A stretch of 64,000 bases of DNA from Kineobactrum salinum. GTDB taxonomy: Bacteria > Pseudomonadota > Gammaproteobacteria > Pseudomonadales > Halieaceae. The number at the start of each line of letters is the position of its first letter. Within the stretch, counting starts at the first letter, position 1. The stretch is taken from assembly GCF_010669285.1 (NCBI RefSeq), contig NZ_CP048711.1:1240001-1304000 (forward strand), in the 5' to 3' direction. The translations under genes were made by a program, and so were the position numbers. The notes beneath the pieces were generated by a model, which saw nothing but the letters and a program-made list of their open reading frames with translations, was not told the origin of the DNA and made no database searches. Below are positions 1 through 9,660 of this stretch, one piece after another.

Positions 1-2439
1 ACCGTGCGCCGGCCATCAAGCCTGCGGATACTGCTGGTATCCACAGTTTCGACCGTTCGGGCAAAATCGGACAGGGGCAGCGTGCCATACTCTGGCACGT
101 GGATAGCGATTCCCCCAATGCAGCGACATCGGCGTCGGGTCCCTGCTGACTGTAGAGATAGATGTCAACTTTATCGTCCGCCATGAAGAATTCACTGGTG
201 AAGGCCCCATCCGTCAGAGCAGCCACGCTAAAGCCAATGCCTTCAGTGGACAGGCCCAGCTCTGAGGCGCGTTTCCAGTCCGGCCTGATTTCGAGTAGTG
301 GCTGCCCCAGCGAGAGGCTGCCGGGCCGGGTCTGGATACTCGGGTTATCGAAAACGACTTCGGCCCTGGCGTATGCTGCCCGGGCTACAGCGAACAAATC
401 CGCCAGCTCGGCGCCGGAGATGTCAAGGTTGACACTGCGGGTGCCGCCATCATTGCTGCTGATGATGGAACCCCTTGTGACGAAGGCCCGCATTCCCGGA
501 TAGGACTCATAGCGTTCGGCCAGAATGCCCGTCAACGCGTCGATATGGCCGGGATTCGTCGATTCGGTGATGATCATCAACTCCTGGGCTGCGATAAAAA
601 GATTGAAGAACTTGAGCGCAGGTACGTCTGACTGGCCACCGGCAAAATCGTCAGGGTCCGCGCCGAGGTGAGGCGTGAAGTACTGTTGCAACTCGAGCCC
701 GATGTCTTCCATCGTCGCCATATTGTAGCCTGGTGGCGGGGTCATGAACGCGAAGGCCCTCGCTTCCTCTCCCTCAGGGAGATATTCCGCCTCTGGTGTC
801 AACAGCACCACGATTGCAATGCTGATCGCAAACGCGGTGACGATGGTGATACATCGCCGCCGGGTCGTCGCCATGAGCCAGCCGATACGATCCGTCACCC
901 ATGTCTGCCAGGGAGGGGACTGGTCACTGTTGTGCCTGGCATCACTTCGGGTATCCGTGCCCAACAGCCGCACGCTGGCTGCGGGGATCACGGTAACGGC
1001 TACCAGCATGGATGCCAGGATAGACGCCGATATGGCCACCGCAACATCAGAGTAGAGCTGCCCTGCCTCTTCGACGATAAAGATCACCGGCAGAAAGACC
1101 ATCACCGTGGTCAGCGTGGAGGCGAGCACGGCAGGCCAGACCTTTTGCACACCGGCGACCGCCGCCGGCAGCGGTTTGAGCCCCCTGCGCCGTTCCAGCA
1201 CGATGCTTTCCAATACCACAATGCTGTTGTCCAGCGTCATGCCGATAGCAAAGGCGACACCGGCCAGAGAAATGACATTGATGGTTCGTCCCGCCAGCAA
1301 CAGGCCGAGGAAGGCAGCAATGGTACAGATGGGAATCCCCACTACGCCCAGCGCCGTGGTGCGGATGGAGCGCAGGAATACGAACATGATGGCCATTGCG
1401 AGCAGGGCACCCAGACCCAGGTTTTTCCAGACATTGAAAACCGAGTCCTCGACGTAACCCACGTCGTCAGCGGTCAGTTGCAAAGTCATCCCTGAGGGTT
1501 GAGCAACTCCTGGTTTATCAGTTCCACCTCCTGCATCATCGCCTGTTTAATGGCGATGACATTGGAGCCGCTCTCCCGGCGTATAGCCAGACTGATAACC
1601 GGGCTGCCGTTGACGTAATTCATGTCACGGATACTGAAATGACCCAGGCCAACGTCGGCCACGTCAGACAGGTAGGTAATGCCATCGCCGTGGCGGTCCA
1701 GGATCAGGTTCCGAAGATCGTCCAGCTCCTCGAACCGGCCCACCGTGCGCAGCAGATACCGGCGTTTTCCGCTCTCCACTTCTCCCCCGGATATGTCCCG
1801 GTTTCTGTTTCGTATCGCATCGCGAACCTGGAGCGGTGTCAGCTCCCGCTCTGCCAGACGTTCCGGGTGCAGATGGATCTGTATTTGCCGCTCGGCCCCG
1901 CCTCCCACGCTGACTTCGGAAACCCCGGCAACGCCGGACATGCGTGGCCGGACATTGTCTTCGATGTAATCCCGCATCATGTCCATATCCAGGCCCTGCG
2001 GATTGCCTTGCATCGGCGCGACACGGAAATACATGAAGGCACTGTCAGAGAACGATGTGGCATAGACGCCGGGTTCGTCCACATTCTCCGGATAACTGGG
2101 CACCTGGGTGAGAGCGTTATTGACGCGAATCAGCGTCTCATTGAGATCCACGCCAAAGGGAAATTCGAGCTCAATCTCGGCGGTGGCAAAGTTGGCGGTG
2201 CTCTGCATTCTCTGCAGGTAGGGAATATTGCGCAGATATTCCTCTTGTTCGACAATGATTTCCTTTTCCACATCCTGGGGCGTGGCGCCGGGCCAACTGG
2301 TACGAATGGAGATGGTGCGCACCTCCAGATCCGGTATCATTTGCACCGGAATCCGGATTGCGGCAACGATGCCAAGAAGACAGACAATCAGGACAGCAAC
2401 GGCAACCAGAATACCGTGGCGGACGATAAGGGCAAACAT
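1..2439 (-). CDS. RND family efflux pump inner-membrane transporter, frameshifted, partial at left edge
   Basis: This is the proton-driven inner-membrane component of a tripartite drug or solute efflux pump (AcrB/MexB superfamily). The first 318 residues hold the N-terminal membrane helix and periplasmic pore domain and end at a TGA (1486-1488). The frame then continues one base off from an ATG at 1489, giving the next transmembrane helices (FLRSIR, AGRTINVISLAGVAFAIGM region) and the second periplasmic domain. A second one-base break lies in a C5 run at 112-116 (G5 on the coding strand), after which recognisable RND sequence (PEYGTLPLSDFA) continues to the window edge. GTG at 2442 or ATG at 2439 starts the gene, overlapping the fusion-protein stop as TGATG. 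The family length is about 1030 residues, so the C-terminal part lies outside. Two frame breaks mean either a decayed gene or base-calling errors; I favour errors. Confidence 0.85.
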
Positions 2440-3604
2440 CACTGCCCCCCTGCGTTCGGGTTGGCCTCGGTCAACCTTTCCAGGCTTACCGTGATATCGT
2501 CCTGCAGGGCCTCATTGCCTCGCGTGACCACTATGTCCCCGCGCTTAGCCCGGATTTTATTTCCAGCCAACCGTTATTGCTGATGCCCGGGTCAACCCGT
2601 ACTTCTGTCGCGGTGCCTGTCGAGCCGGCTTCAGAGGCTCCGCTGACACGCCACACGGTCACCCGGCCGTCCGGGTAGCGAATCAACGCATCGCGCGGAA
2701 CCTGGACACCTGACCGCTCCATTCCCAGCTGCAAGAGTCCGGAGGTGGCCATTCCGGGGATCAGGGCGGGAATATTGTGCGGCGGGCTGATCCGGATTAG
2801 AAAGGTACGTGCACCGATCTCGCTCAGTGGAACCTTGCGATGAATAGAGCCGGTGAATACCTGCTCAAAGTGGGGATCAAAACGCAATTGCACCCGCGCC
2901 GACTCCGAGACCCGGGAAAAATACCGTTGTGGCACCTGGAAATCGATCCACAGTGGATGGGTAGCCACCAGGCCCATCAGGTCCTCGCCCGGCGCCACCC
3001 ATTGGCCGACATCCATGTTTCGCGCACTGATGACGCCGTCATACGGCGCGTGGATGCGGTGCCGGACCACTTCCGCTTCCAGCCACTGAAGGTTGGCTTG
3101 AGCGACACCCAGAGCCGCGCGCTGTATCCGCTCCTGTGCTTCCAGCGCACGCACCTCGCTTTCAGCAATAGCGCCATCCCGCAGCGATTGAGCCTCCCGC
3201 AATCGCCTTTCACTGTCTTGCCATTGCGCCCGGACTCTGAGCAGATTCGCCTGAGCCTGATCCCGGTCGATACGCACCAGTTCATCATCCAGTTCCACCA
3301 GTACTGCGCCGGCTTCCACGCTATCACCCACATCAACCGCCAACTGCCGAATCAGGCCGGAGACCTCGGTAGACAGCCGGGAGTGGCGCCCCGCCACGAC
3401 AGAGCCGGTAAGCGGAACCGACTCGATCAATGGAGACTCCACAACCCGGATTGCTTCAACACCTGGCGGCGCCTGGGAATATCCGGCCGCGGCGTAGCCG
3501 AGGAGGCCAACCGTAATCAGGAACAATACCCGCGCCCGAGAGCGAAGCAGGCGCGGTGCCTGGTCGGGAATTTTGCCTATGTCCAGGTTCATGCTGATGG
3601 TCAT
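2439..3604 (-). CDS. RND efflux membrane fusion protein (HlyD/AcrA family), C-terminal frameshift
   Basis: This is a periplasmic adaptor linking the RND pump to an outer-membrane channel. An N-terminal hydrophobic anchor around residues 25-45 precedes a beta-barrel/lipoyl half, an alpha-hairpin coiled coil (about 110-170, rich in Q, A, E and R), the second lipoyl half (HAPYDGVIS, GQWVAPGE) and a C-terminal barrel. The frame as given stops at 2531-2533 just after SGLSAG. Adding one G to the coding-strand G4 run (forward C 2537-2540) restores GDIVVTRGNEAL and runs to TGA at 2439-2441, which overlaps the RND start ATG, a normal translational coupling. The gene is therefore probably intact in the organism. 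Start candidates are TTG 3610, ATG 3604 and ATG 3592; none has a well-spaced ribosome site. It is divergent from the AraC regulator, the likely controller. Confidence 0.85.
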
Positions 3605-3806
3605 CTCCAAAGCAACTTGAGGCTGAAATTTCGCCAGCCAGGCACTGGCTCACAGGCGAGAACAATATGGCAAGGCAATGGCATCCCTGAATGCCCGAAT
3701 ATATTGAATGGCTGCCTGTTTCTCCGAGCACCCGGATTCCTGCTTTGGAGGCATGGATTTTGGGGATACAATCTGCAGTGAGGAGTTTGTTGACAGGTAC
3801 AGACAG

Positions 3807-4745
3807 ATGAACGAATCGGAGAAGCAGGAACTGGCCTCCTTGATCGGCAAATTTGCACGGCAAGAAGGTGTCAATGCGACACCAATTCCCGGCGTGTTCT
3901 CGTTCAAGGCCAGCACTACCGAACGGCTTACTCCCAGCGTATACGACCCCTCGTTGTGTATCGTGGCGCAGGGTCGTAAACAGGCAATGCTGGGAGAGGA
4001 GATCTATTACTACAATCCCTCGGACTATCTGGTGGTGTCCGTCGATCTGCCAATGATCGGCCAGGTCACCGAGGCTTCGACAGACAATCCCTATCTCTGC
4101 ATGAAGATCAGGCTGGATTTCCAACAGATTTCCGAACTGCTGGTCCGCGACATGGACACTCACGGCAGCAAGCCATTACCCAGAACCCGGGGTCTCTTTG
4201 TTGGCAAGGTTGAGGAGCCAATGAGCGAAAGCGTCTTGCGGCTGGCGCGACTGCTGAATAGCCCGGAAGATATTCCTGTTCTGGCGCCAAGCATGATCAG
4301 GGAAGTGTACTATCGCTTATTGCGCAACAATTACGGCAGTACGATGGTCCATACGGCGCTCAAGGGCAGTAACATGCAGCGCATTGCCTCCGTGATCCGA
4401 AAGCTCAAAGCTGAACTGGATCAACCGATAAGTGTGAAAGCTCTGGCCGAACTGGCCAACATGAGCGTTTCAACCTTCCACCTCCACTTTAAGTCGGTAA
4501 CAGCCATGAGTCCGCTGCAGTTCCAGAAACGGCTGCGCCTGATAGAGGCACGGCACCTGATGTTGTCACGTGACCTGGATGTTGCCGCCACGGCGTACCA
4601 GGTCGGCTATGAAAGCCCGTCCCAGTTCAGCCGCGAGTACGCCCGCATGTTTGGCAAGCCGCCCGGACGGGATATCAGTCAACTACGTCAGCACGTCCAT
4701 CCACAAGCAATGAACCTGAACGAGCAGCACTTTGCAGCCAGCTAA
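3807..4745 (+). CDS. AraC family transcriptional regulator (AraC_N type)
   Basis: This DNA-binding regulator has an N-terminal ligand or cupin-like domain of the AraC_N (PF06719) kind over roughly residues 20-180 and a C-terminal double helix-turn-helix over about 215-310 (MSVSTFHLHFKSVTAMSP, then VAATAYQVGYESPSQFSREY). It gives 312 residues from ATG 3807, matching family length. ATG 3753 and ATG 3708 are in-frame alternatives, but GGAGG sits only one base from ATG 3753. The gene diverges from the fusion-protein/RND operon across about 200 bases, so control of that pump is likely but inferred. Confidence 0.85.
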   Translation: MNESEKQELASLIGKFARQEGVNATPIPGVFSFKASTTERLTPSVYDPSLCIVAQGRKQAMLGEEIYYYNPSDYLVVSVDLPMIGQVTEASTDNPYLCMKIRLDFQQISELLVRDMDTHGSKPLPRTRGLFVGKVEEPMSESVLRLARLLNSPEDIPVLAPSMIREVYYRLLRNNYGSTMVHTALKGSNMQRIASVIRKLKAELDQPISVKALAELANMSVSTFHLHFKSVTAMSPLQFQKRLRLIEARHLMLSRDLDVAATAYQVGYESPSQFSREYARMFGKPPGRDISQLRQHVHPQAMNLNEQHFAAS

Positions 4746-4899
4746 ACGGGCAGCAATTGGTCATGCCCAATTCACAGGCCATTGGCCTGCATGTTGGCAT
4801 ACAAGCTCGGCCCCGCTGGAAGTTCTCTGAGCTGACATCATAACGTCACACGCATATGGCAGAGTTGCCGTACTTGAAGTCCATAGAAGGAGTACGACG

Positions 4900-5127
4900 A
4901 TGGGACTGAGTTTCTGGCAGATTGCGTTGGTGGTGGTTCTGTTCCTGCTGTTGTTCGGCCGGGGCAAGATTCCACAACTGATGACGGACCTGGCGCAGGG
5001 CATCAAGAGCTTCAAGAAGGGTGTGGAAGCAGACGAGCCGGAGCAGGCCAGGAGCGATGATCGTTTGACCGGGACAATAGACACCCGGCCTCAGCCGGCA
5101 AACACCCGACCAGTCGAAGAAAACTAG
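4900..5127 (+). CDS. tatA: Sec-independent protein translocase subunit TatA
   Basis: TatA forms the size-variable pore of the twin-arginine translocase for folded proteins. The 75-residue product has an N-terminal membrane helix (residues 4-19), the family motif FGRGKIPQL at the hinge, an amphipathic helix ([15 protein letters not shown]) and a polar, disordered tail. AAGGAG stands at a good distance before the ATG. It is transcribed opposite to tatB and tatC, which lie about 2.5 kb away, so tatA is physically separate from the rest of the complex. Confidence 0.93.
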   Translation: MGLSFWQIALVVVLFLLLFGRGKIPQLMTDLAQGIKSFKKGVEADEPEQARSDDRLTGTIDTRPQPANTRPVEEN

Positions 5128-5311
5128 AAGAAAACCGATGGCCCTGGGGCTTGCGTCTGCGAGCCCTTTGATTGATACGGCTTTTTCCCTACCCTGCCTG
5201 CATTGCATCTATAATTTATAGCTTCGGTTCGATTCGCCAACACAGACGGCCGTCCCTGGCCGAATACTGTTAAACAGAACGTTGCAACAGCCGGATCAGC
5301 TGTTTTAAACC

Positions 5312-5338
5312 ACGTTTGCGGCACTTGTCCGCAAACGT
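5312..5338. terminator. Inverted repeat between convergent genes, probable bidirectional terminator
   Basis: A perfect 10-base stem, ACGTTTGCGG at 5312-5321 and CCGCAAACGT at 5329-5338, closes a 7-base loop. It lies between the tatA stop (plus) and the stop of the PEP-CTERM-like gene (minus). No long T run follows on either strand, so termination is inferred from position and stem strength. Confidence 0.5.
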
Positions 5339-5375
5339 AGTCACAAGCTAAGCAAGACTGTTTTCCAACAGCCTA

Positions 5376-5981
5376 TCAGGCTTCCAGAAGATGATCGCGT
5401 TGCTCATGCTGTTTGCGCGTGCGACGACGAAGCACCACCACGTTCAGCAGGCCCGCGCTCATCAGCAACAGAGAGCTGGCAACCGGTACTGAACTCATCT
5501 GGACGTCCATCATGTAATTGTAGGACGCAGCATCGCCCACTGGGCCTTTGCCGCCTACAATCAGGGTGTAGAACCCCGCATCCTGCAGGGAGATATCACT
5601 CAGCAGCGAGTCCAGTCCAAAGATACTGGTGCCCGCCACATAACTGGCAGCACCAATGTCTCCGCTATTGTTGAACAGGCCCGCGAGAAGATCAAAATTG
5701 GAGATCTCACCGTAATAGAGACTGAAACCGCCATTGAAATCATCTGTACTGCTGACCCCGACAGACAAGGTTTGCCCGGCTGTGGCATCGAAGCCCCACA
5801 GATTGAGCTGTTGTTCGCCGAACTGGTTGAGACCGAACCCGGGGTTTGCCCAGGAATCATTGCTGGTAACCGTTCCGGCGTAGCTGCCGGAGCCAAGTAT
5901 TTCACCAAAGTAGTGCATCGGAAGGGCTTGTGCTCCGCTGGCAGCGGCCAGCAATACACATGCGGTAAGGAGCTTTTTCAT
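5376..5981 (-). CDS. Exported PEP-CTERM-like surface protein of unknown function
   Basis: The 201-residue product has a Sec signal peptide (MKKLLTACVLLAAASGAQA, cleavage near residue 19). A Gly/Ser/Asn-rich beta-type body follows with a DVQMSS boundary, then a C-terminal anchor: a VPV motif, a hydrophobic helix and an RRR stretch. This order resembles PEP-CTERM/VPxP sorting signals handled by exosortase and archaeosortase-type systems. Unlike most such proteins, a further 15 charged residues follow the arginines. No exosortase is in the window. It sits downstream of the PhoX-like gene on the same strand, 42 bases apart, so the two could be co-transcribed. Confidence 0.7.
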   Translation of the reverse strand: MKKLLTACVLLAAASGAQALPMHYFGEILGSGSYAGTVTSNDSWANPGFGLNQFGEQQLNLWGFDATAGQTLSVGVSSTDDFNGGFSLYYGEISNFDLLAGLFNNSGDIGAASYVAGTSIFGLDSLLSDISLQDAGFYTLIVGGKGPVGDAASYNYMMDVQMSSVPVASSLLLMSAGLLNVVVLRRRTRKQHEQRDHLLEA

Positions 5982-6023
5982 GAATGTAATTCCTTTTGGA
6001 AAAGTGTTTTTAATGAGAGGCTG

Positions 6024-7475
6024 TTACAGAATGCCTTCGTTCCAGGGACCAGTGATGGCGAAGGTAATGCCGGGTGATTGCACGTTGGCAAAGAGCCAGC
6101 GATCATGGAAGGTGGCGCCGCACCATTCAGCGCCGGTGTAACTGCCCGGGCTCATGGCAGCCGCAACGCCGGGAAAGTAGCCATCGGCCAGCGCGATATC
6201 AGCGGCGCTGAGCTCGACATTATTGCGGGCAAATTCGAATACATCGCCCATCTGATTCAGACCAATAAGGCGAGACAGTGGACCGCTGCGATCTTCGCAT
6301 ATCAGGATGCCGCCGCGTGGGCTGATGGTCAGATTATCGGGAGAGACCGGATGAGTAGTTTGATTGCGAGTTTCAAAAATCAGGGTGAGGGTCTCGCGGC
6401 GAGGCTCGTAGGCAAAGACCTGGCCGCGAGAAATGCCGCCGCCGCTGGTGGAGGTAAAATATACCAGGCCGGTGTCGTACCAGCAGCCTTCCAGCCGGGC
6501 AAAACGGGCGGCGCCCTTGTCGGCTCCCTGGGTGTAATTGCGCGGATTAATTGACTCGGGATCGTCGATAACGACCCATTCGGCTTCCCAGCTGGTGCCG
6601 TCTGCATAGCTATTGGCCATAGGCGCATTGTCAGTGCCTTTGATCTTGAGCATTTCCAACACGCCGCCCGCATGCAGCTTGCCATATTCATTGGGACGGA
6701 AGCGGTAGAAACCAGAACTGGAGCCAGCATCTTCGGTAATATACACGTATCCGGTCACAGGATCAGTAGCGGTAGCTTCGTGAGCGCGGCGGCCCATGGC
6801 CTTGATGGGTTCGGGTTTCGCCAGGCCGAAACCCGGCACTTCAAAGATCCAGCCGTGAGGCTTGCCATTGTAGCTGGCCGTAGTCTCTTCAGCAGTAAGC
6901 CACGTGCCCCAGGGCGTAACACCGCCGGCGCAGTTGGTGGAAGTGCCGCTGATGCTCATATAGGACGCGAGCCAACGCCCCTTGAACGTATCGAACACCA
7001 GGTTGCTGCAACCACCGCGAGCACCCGCATTGTACATGGCGGACGATGGCACCGCGTCACCGCCGCCGCGGATTTCGTGGTTGCGCACCATTACCACGTT
7101 GTTTCCCTGTGAGGCCACAACGCCCATGCCATCATGCACACCGGGAGTTGGAGTACCATCCTGCATGATTTGCCCCTGCCAGCCATAAGACCAGTATTTG
7201 AAACCTTCTGGCAATTGCAGCAGGGGCAAACCGGTAATTTCGTCCGCAACCGGGGCGACGGGACCATAGTCGTGGGTGAAGGCATTGGCACGTCCGCTGG
7301 CCAATGCACCAAAAGAAATGGCAGCCGCACCGGCGGCGCCACCCTTCATGAAATCCCGGCGATTGACGATAGGCTGTACAGCAGGTTCAGAGTTTATTTC
7401 AGTGGCATCATTTACCACAGAGCTGGATTCAAGACTGGCATTCACGGGTAATCTCCCTATATTGAGTTTAGTCAT
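6024..7475 (-). CDS. PhoX/DUF839 family Tat-exported protein (alkaline phosphatase PhoX-like)
   Basis: A twin-arginine signal (RRDFMKGGAAGAAAISFGAL, residues about 40-60) marks this 483-residue protein for folded export. The mature part shows PhoX/DUF839 signatures: VVMVRNHE, ARGGCSNLVFD, NCAGGVTPWGTWLTAEET with the acidic metal-binding residues, and the closing WLFANVQSPGITFAITGPW. PhoX enzymes are Ca/Fe-dependent phosphomonoesterases of the periplasm. Many DUF839 homologues have no proven activity, so the phosphatase role is inference. It lies between tatA and tatBC, so the translocase surrounds a predicted substrate gene. Confidence 0.85.
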   Translation of the reverse strand: MTKLNIGRLPVNASLESSSVVNDATEINSEPAVQPIVNRRDFMKGGAAGAAAISFGALASGRANAFTHDYGPVAPVADEITGLPLLQLPEGFKYWSYGWQGQIMQDGTPTPGVHDGMGVVASQGNNVVMVRNHEIRGGGDAVPSSAMYNAGARGGCSNLVFDTFKGRWLASYMSISGTSTNCAGGVTPWGTWLTAEETTASYNGKPHGWIFEVPGFGLAKPEPIKAMGRRAHEATATDPVTGYVYITEDAGSSSGFYRFRPNEYGKLHAGGVLEMLKIKGTDNAPMANSYADGTSWEAEWVVIDDPESINPRNYTQGADKGAARFARLEGCWYDTGLVYFTSTSGGGISRGQVFAYEPRRETLTLIFETRNQTTHPVSPDNLTISPRGGILICEDRSGPLSRLIGLNQMGDVFEFARNNVELSAADIALADGYFPGVAAAMSPGSYTGAEWCGATFHDRWLFANVQSPGITFAITGPWNEGIL

Positions 7476-7672
7476 GCTGCGACGAGCTTGAGAGAACGGC
7501 TTGGCGTTTTCTTCAAGACTCGATCTGGGAGACTACTATTCAAGTGTGAAATGCCGGCAAAGCTTTTATGACAATGCGAACACAGTTCCGATATTCCTGA
7601 AGCCAGCGGCTGCCTGAGAGTCGTCTGGCGATTGCCTGGCTAGTCCGCTCGTCGTTTTCTGGCACCTCGTCA

Positions 7673-8458
7673 TCAACCTGCGCTGGCCTGTTCTTTCAAA
7701 GCCTGCCTTTCGGTAAGCCAGATTAGCCAGATTGAACTTTCGTACAGAATCAATACCGGTGTCCCCAGTGCGATCTGGGAAATGAGATCCGGCGGGGTAA
7801 TCAGTGCCGCCACAGCAAATACTGCGACTACCGCATAGCGACGATTGGTCGCCAGGACGCGGGAGTTGACCATGCCCACACGCGCCAGCAGCAGCAAAAC
7901 CACAGGCAGTTCAAAACTGAGGCCGAACGCCAGAATCAGGCGGATGACCAGCCCCAGATACTCGCTGACCCGCGCTTCCAGCTCGACAGGAATGGACGTC
8001 TGTTCCACTCCGGTTTCAAAGCTGAGGAAAAAATCCCAGGCCAGTGGAAACACCACATAATAGGCTAGAGCCGCACCGGCGAAAAACAGGATTGGGGTCA
8101 GCGCAAACAGCGTTGAAACCCAGCGCTGCTCATGCCGGTAGAGCCCTGGAGCAATAAACCGCCATAGCTGAATGAGGATGAGAGGGAGCGTCAGAAAAAG
8201 AGCGGCAAAGAAGGCCAGCTTCAAATGGGTGAGAAAGGCTTCGTGCAATCCGGTATAAATCATTCGGCGGCCCGCTTTTTCGCCGAAGACATCCACCAGC
8301 GGTTGCATCAGGAAATTGTAGATGGGCTCGGCCAGAAGGTAGCAAACCACAAACACGAAACTGAACACCAACAGGCACTGAAGCAATCGCTTGCGCAGCT
8401 CTACCAGATGCGCGAGCAACGGCGCCCGGCTCAGGTCCAGATCGTCTTCTTGAGTCAT
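7673..8458 (-). CDS. tatC: Sec-independent protein translocase subunit TatC
   Basis: TatC is the twin-arginine signal receptor. The 261-residue protein has the conserved N-terminal cytoplasmic HLVELRKRLL segment, then six membrane helices with the typical first periplasmic loop (LMQPLVDVF) and the F-E-x-P-V segment of helix 4. It follows tatB on the same strand with a 43-base gap, forming a tatBC pair. Length and motifs are normal. Confidence 0.95.
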   Translation of the reverse strand: MTQEDDLDLSRAPLLAHLVELRKRLLQCLLVFSFVFVVCYLLAEPIYNFLMQPLVDVFGEKAGRRMIYTGLHEAFLTHLKLAFFAALFLTLPLILIQLWRFIAPGLYRHEQRWVSTLFALTPILFFAGAALAYYVVFPLAWDFFLSFETGVEQTSIPVELEARVSEYLGLVIRLILAFGLSFELPVVLLLLARVGMVNSRVLATNRRYAVVAVFAVAALITPPDLISQIALGTPVLILYESSIWLIWLTERQALKEQASAG

Positions 8459-8501
8459 AAGCCCTCCTTGGGGGCAGGTGTTCTCGATCCGGACCGCCGT
8501 G

Positions 8502-8837
8502 CTATTTTTTCAGATCCTTCATGGCCTCGTTATACATGGCCTCTACTTCCTGATTGTGTTGCGCATCCCGGCTAGGCTCTGCGGTTTCCATGGCGCGCCG
8601 GACATGCTCCGGCAACAGCTCATAGTAATCGGGGGTCTGGCGCCCATCCGGACCACTGGCGAGTTCGATTTCGGTTTCCAGTTTATGGATACTCTGCAGG
8701 GATTGCCGATACAGCCGCTGCACCCTTCCCCAGAGTTTACCGGCGCCGCGGGCCAGCTTGGGCAAATCCTTGGGCCCGACAACAATGAGGGCCAGAATGG
8801 CCAGAAAACTGAGTTCCACCCAGCCGAGATCAAACAT
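8502..8837 (-). CDS. tatB: Sec-independent protein translocase subunit TatB
   Basis: The 111-residue product begins with the TatB signature FDLGWVELSFLAILALIVVGPKDLP (a membrane helix with an early Glu, then the GPxxLP hinge), followed by an amphipathic helix and a charged tail. TatB partners TatC in substrate recognition. It is first in the minus-strand tatB-tatC pair. Confidence 0.93.
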   Translation of the reverse strand: MFDLGWVELSFLAILALIVVGPKDLPKLARGAGKLWGRVQRLYRQSLQSIHKLETEIELASGPDGRQTPDYYELLPEHVRRAMETAEPSRDAQHNQEVEAMYNEAMKDLKK

Positions 8838-8989
8838 GGAAGCAATTCCCTGCAGTGTGGGATGTAACAGCTACTCTGCCAGAGGCATGTGACCGAACAG
8901 TGACAGGGAGGCTCACGTACCAGGCGAACAGGGGCGTACCGGATACCCCCCTGCCCGTCGTGTGCGAGGTGTGTTGCCCTCCCGAAGCA

Positions 8990-9493
8990 TCAATGCCGAA
9001 GGACTTGCAGCGCCTTCTTCAGTGAGCCATCCAGATCGCCAGGTCGGTAGGCGCCGGGTTCCTTGCCGAATCCCACGCTCAGCCGATTCCAGCTATTGAT
9101 GGCGACGACAGTGAAAGTAATGTTCAGAATGTCGGCCGTGGAAAAGTGCATCGCCAATTCCGTATAGCACGCATTCAGGTCCGCACCCGAATCCAGCCGT
9201 GTCAGGGCCTCGGTCCAGGCCAGAGCGGCACGCTCAGCCAGGGAATGGACATTGGCCTCGCGCCAGGTTGTCAGTAGATACACCCGAGCCCCGTCTTCGC
9301 CGGCCGCCGCGAGGTCCTTGGTGTGCATATCAACACAGAAGGCACAGCCGTTGAGCTGGGAGGCGCGCAGTTGTATCAATTCCATCAGTACCGGATCAAG
9401 ATCCGAGTCGCGCAGATAGCCGCTCAGAGCCGAAAGGGCCAGCAAGGGTTCCCGTGCGGATGGCTGTTTGAAATAATCAAGTCGCTGGGTCAT
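8990..9493 (-). CDS. AhpD/carboxymuconolactone decarboxylase-like protein, partner of ECF41 sigma factor
   Basis: The helical CMD/AhpD-fold protein carries the redox motif C-AF-C-VDMH (LNGCAFCVDMHTKDL), as in alkylhydroperoxidase AhpD. From ATG 9493 it is 167 residues; a longer GTG-9532 reading would start only about 16 bases from the -10 element of the promoter described here, so the ATG is preferred. It diverges from an ECF41 sigma gene. ECF41 sigma factors are known to be encoded beside exactly this kind of carboxymuconolactone decarboxylase/oxidoreductase gene and to transcribe it. The biological substrate of the pair is unknown. Confidence 0.88.
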   Translation of the reverse strand: MTQRLDYFKQPSAREPLLALSALSGYLRDSDLDPVLMELIQLRASQLNGCAFCVDMHTKDLAAAGEDGARVYLLTTWREANVHSLAERAALAWTEALTRLDSGADLNACYTELAMHFSTADILNITFTVVAINSWNRLSVGFGKEPGAYRPGDLDGSLKKALQVLRH

Positions 9494-9547
9494 AAATGCC
9501 TGTCTCCATCCTAAACTGTGGACGTTACCCAAATCGGGTACAGCAGG

Positions 9548-9574
9548 GACGTTTCACCTGCCCGGAATGTGACT
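9548..9574 (-). promoter_or_regulatory. ECF41-type promoter for the AhpD-like gene
   Basis: Read on the minus strand, AGTCACA (9574-9568), a spacer of exactly 16 bases, then CGTC (9551-9548). This matches the published ECF41 promoter TGTCACA-N16-CGTC with one mismatch in the first base. It points at the AhpD-like gene and leaves a leader of about 45 bases to ATG 9493. Confidence 0.8.
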
Positions 9575-9598
9575 GTTGGACGTGAAATAGTGCGGCCC

Positions 9599-9625
9599 TG
9601 TCACAATCGGGCCGCCTGAACCGTC
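9599..9625 (+). promoter_or_regulatory. ECF41-type promoter for the sigma factor gene (autoregulation)
   Basis: A perfect TGTCACA (9599-9605), exactly 16 bases, and CGTC (9622-9625) match the ECF41 consensus. It faces the sigma gene, whose ATG is 36 bases downstream, so the sigma factor probably drives its own transcription. Confidence 0.85.
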
Positions 9626-9660
9626 CCCGCTCAGGACCCTCATTTTCACCCGGAGACGTC

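Noticed and set aside
668-1495. Long plus-strand open frame of 275 codons
   Set aside because: It is antisense to the RND transporter, whose membrane helices and motifs are clear on the other strand; the plus-strand product is rich in His, Arg and Gln with no recognisable fold.
1639-2583. Plus-strand open frame of 314 codons
   Set aside because: It lies opposite the conserved N-terminal part of the RND gene and has no recognisable domain.
2840-3781. Plus-strand open frame of 313 codons
   Set aside because: It is antisense to the membrane fusion protein gene, which has clear HlyD features.
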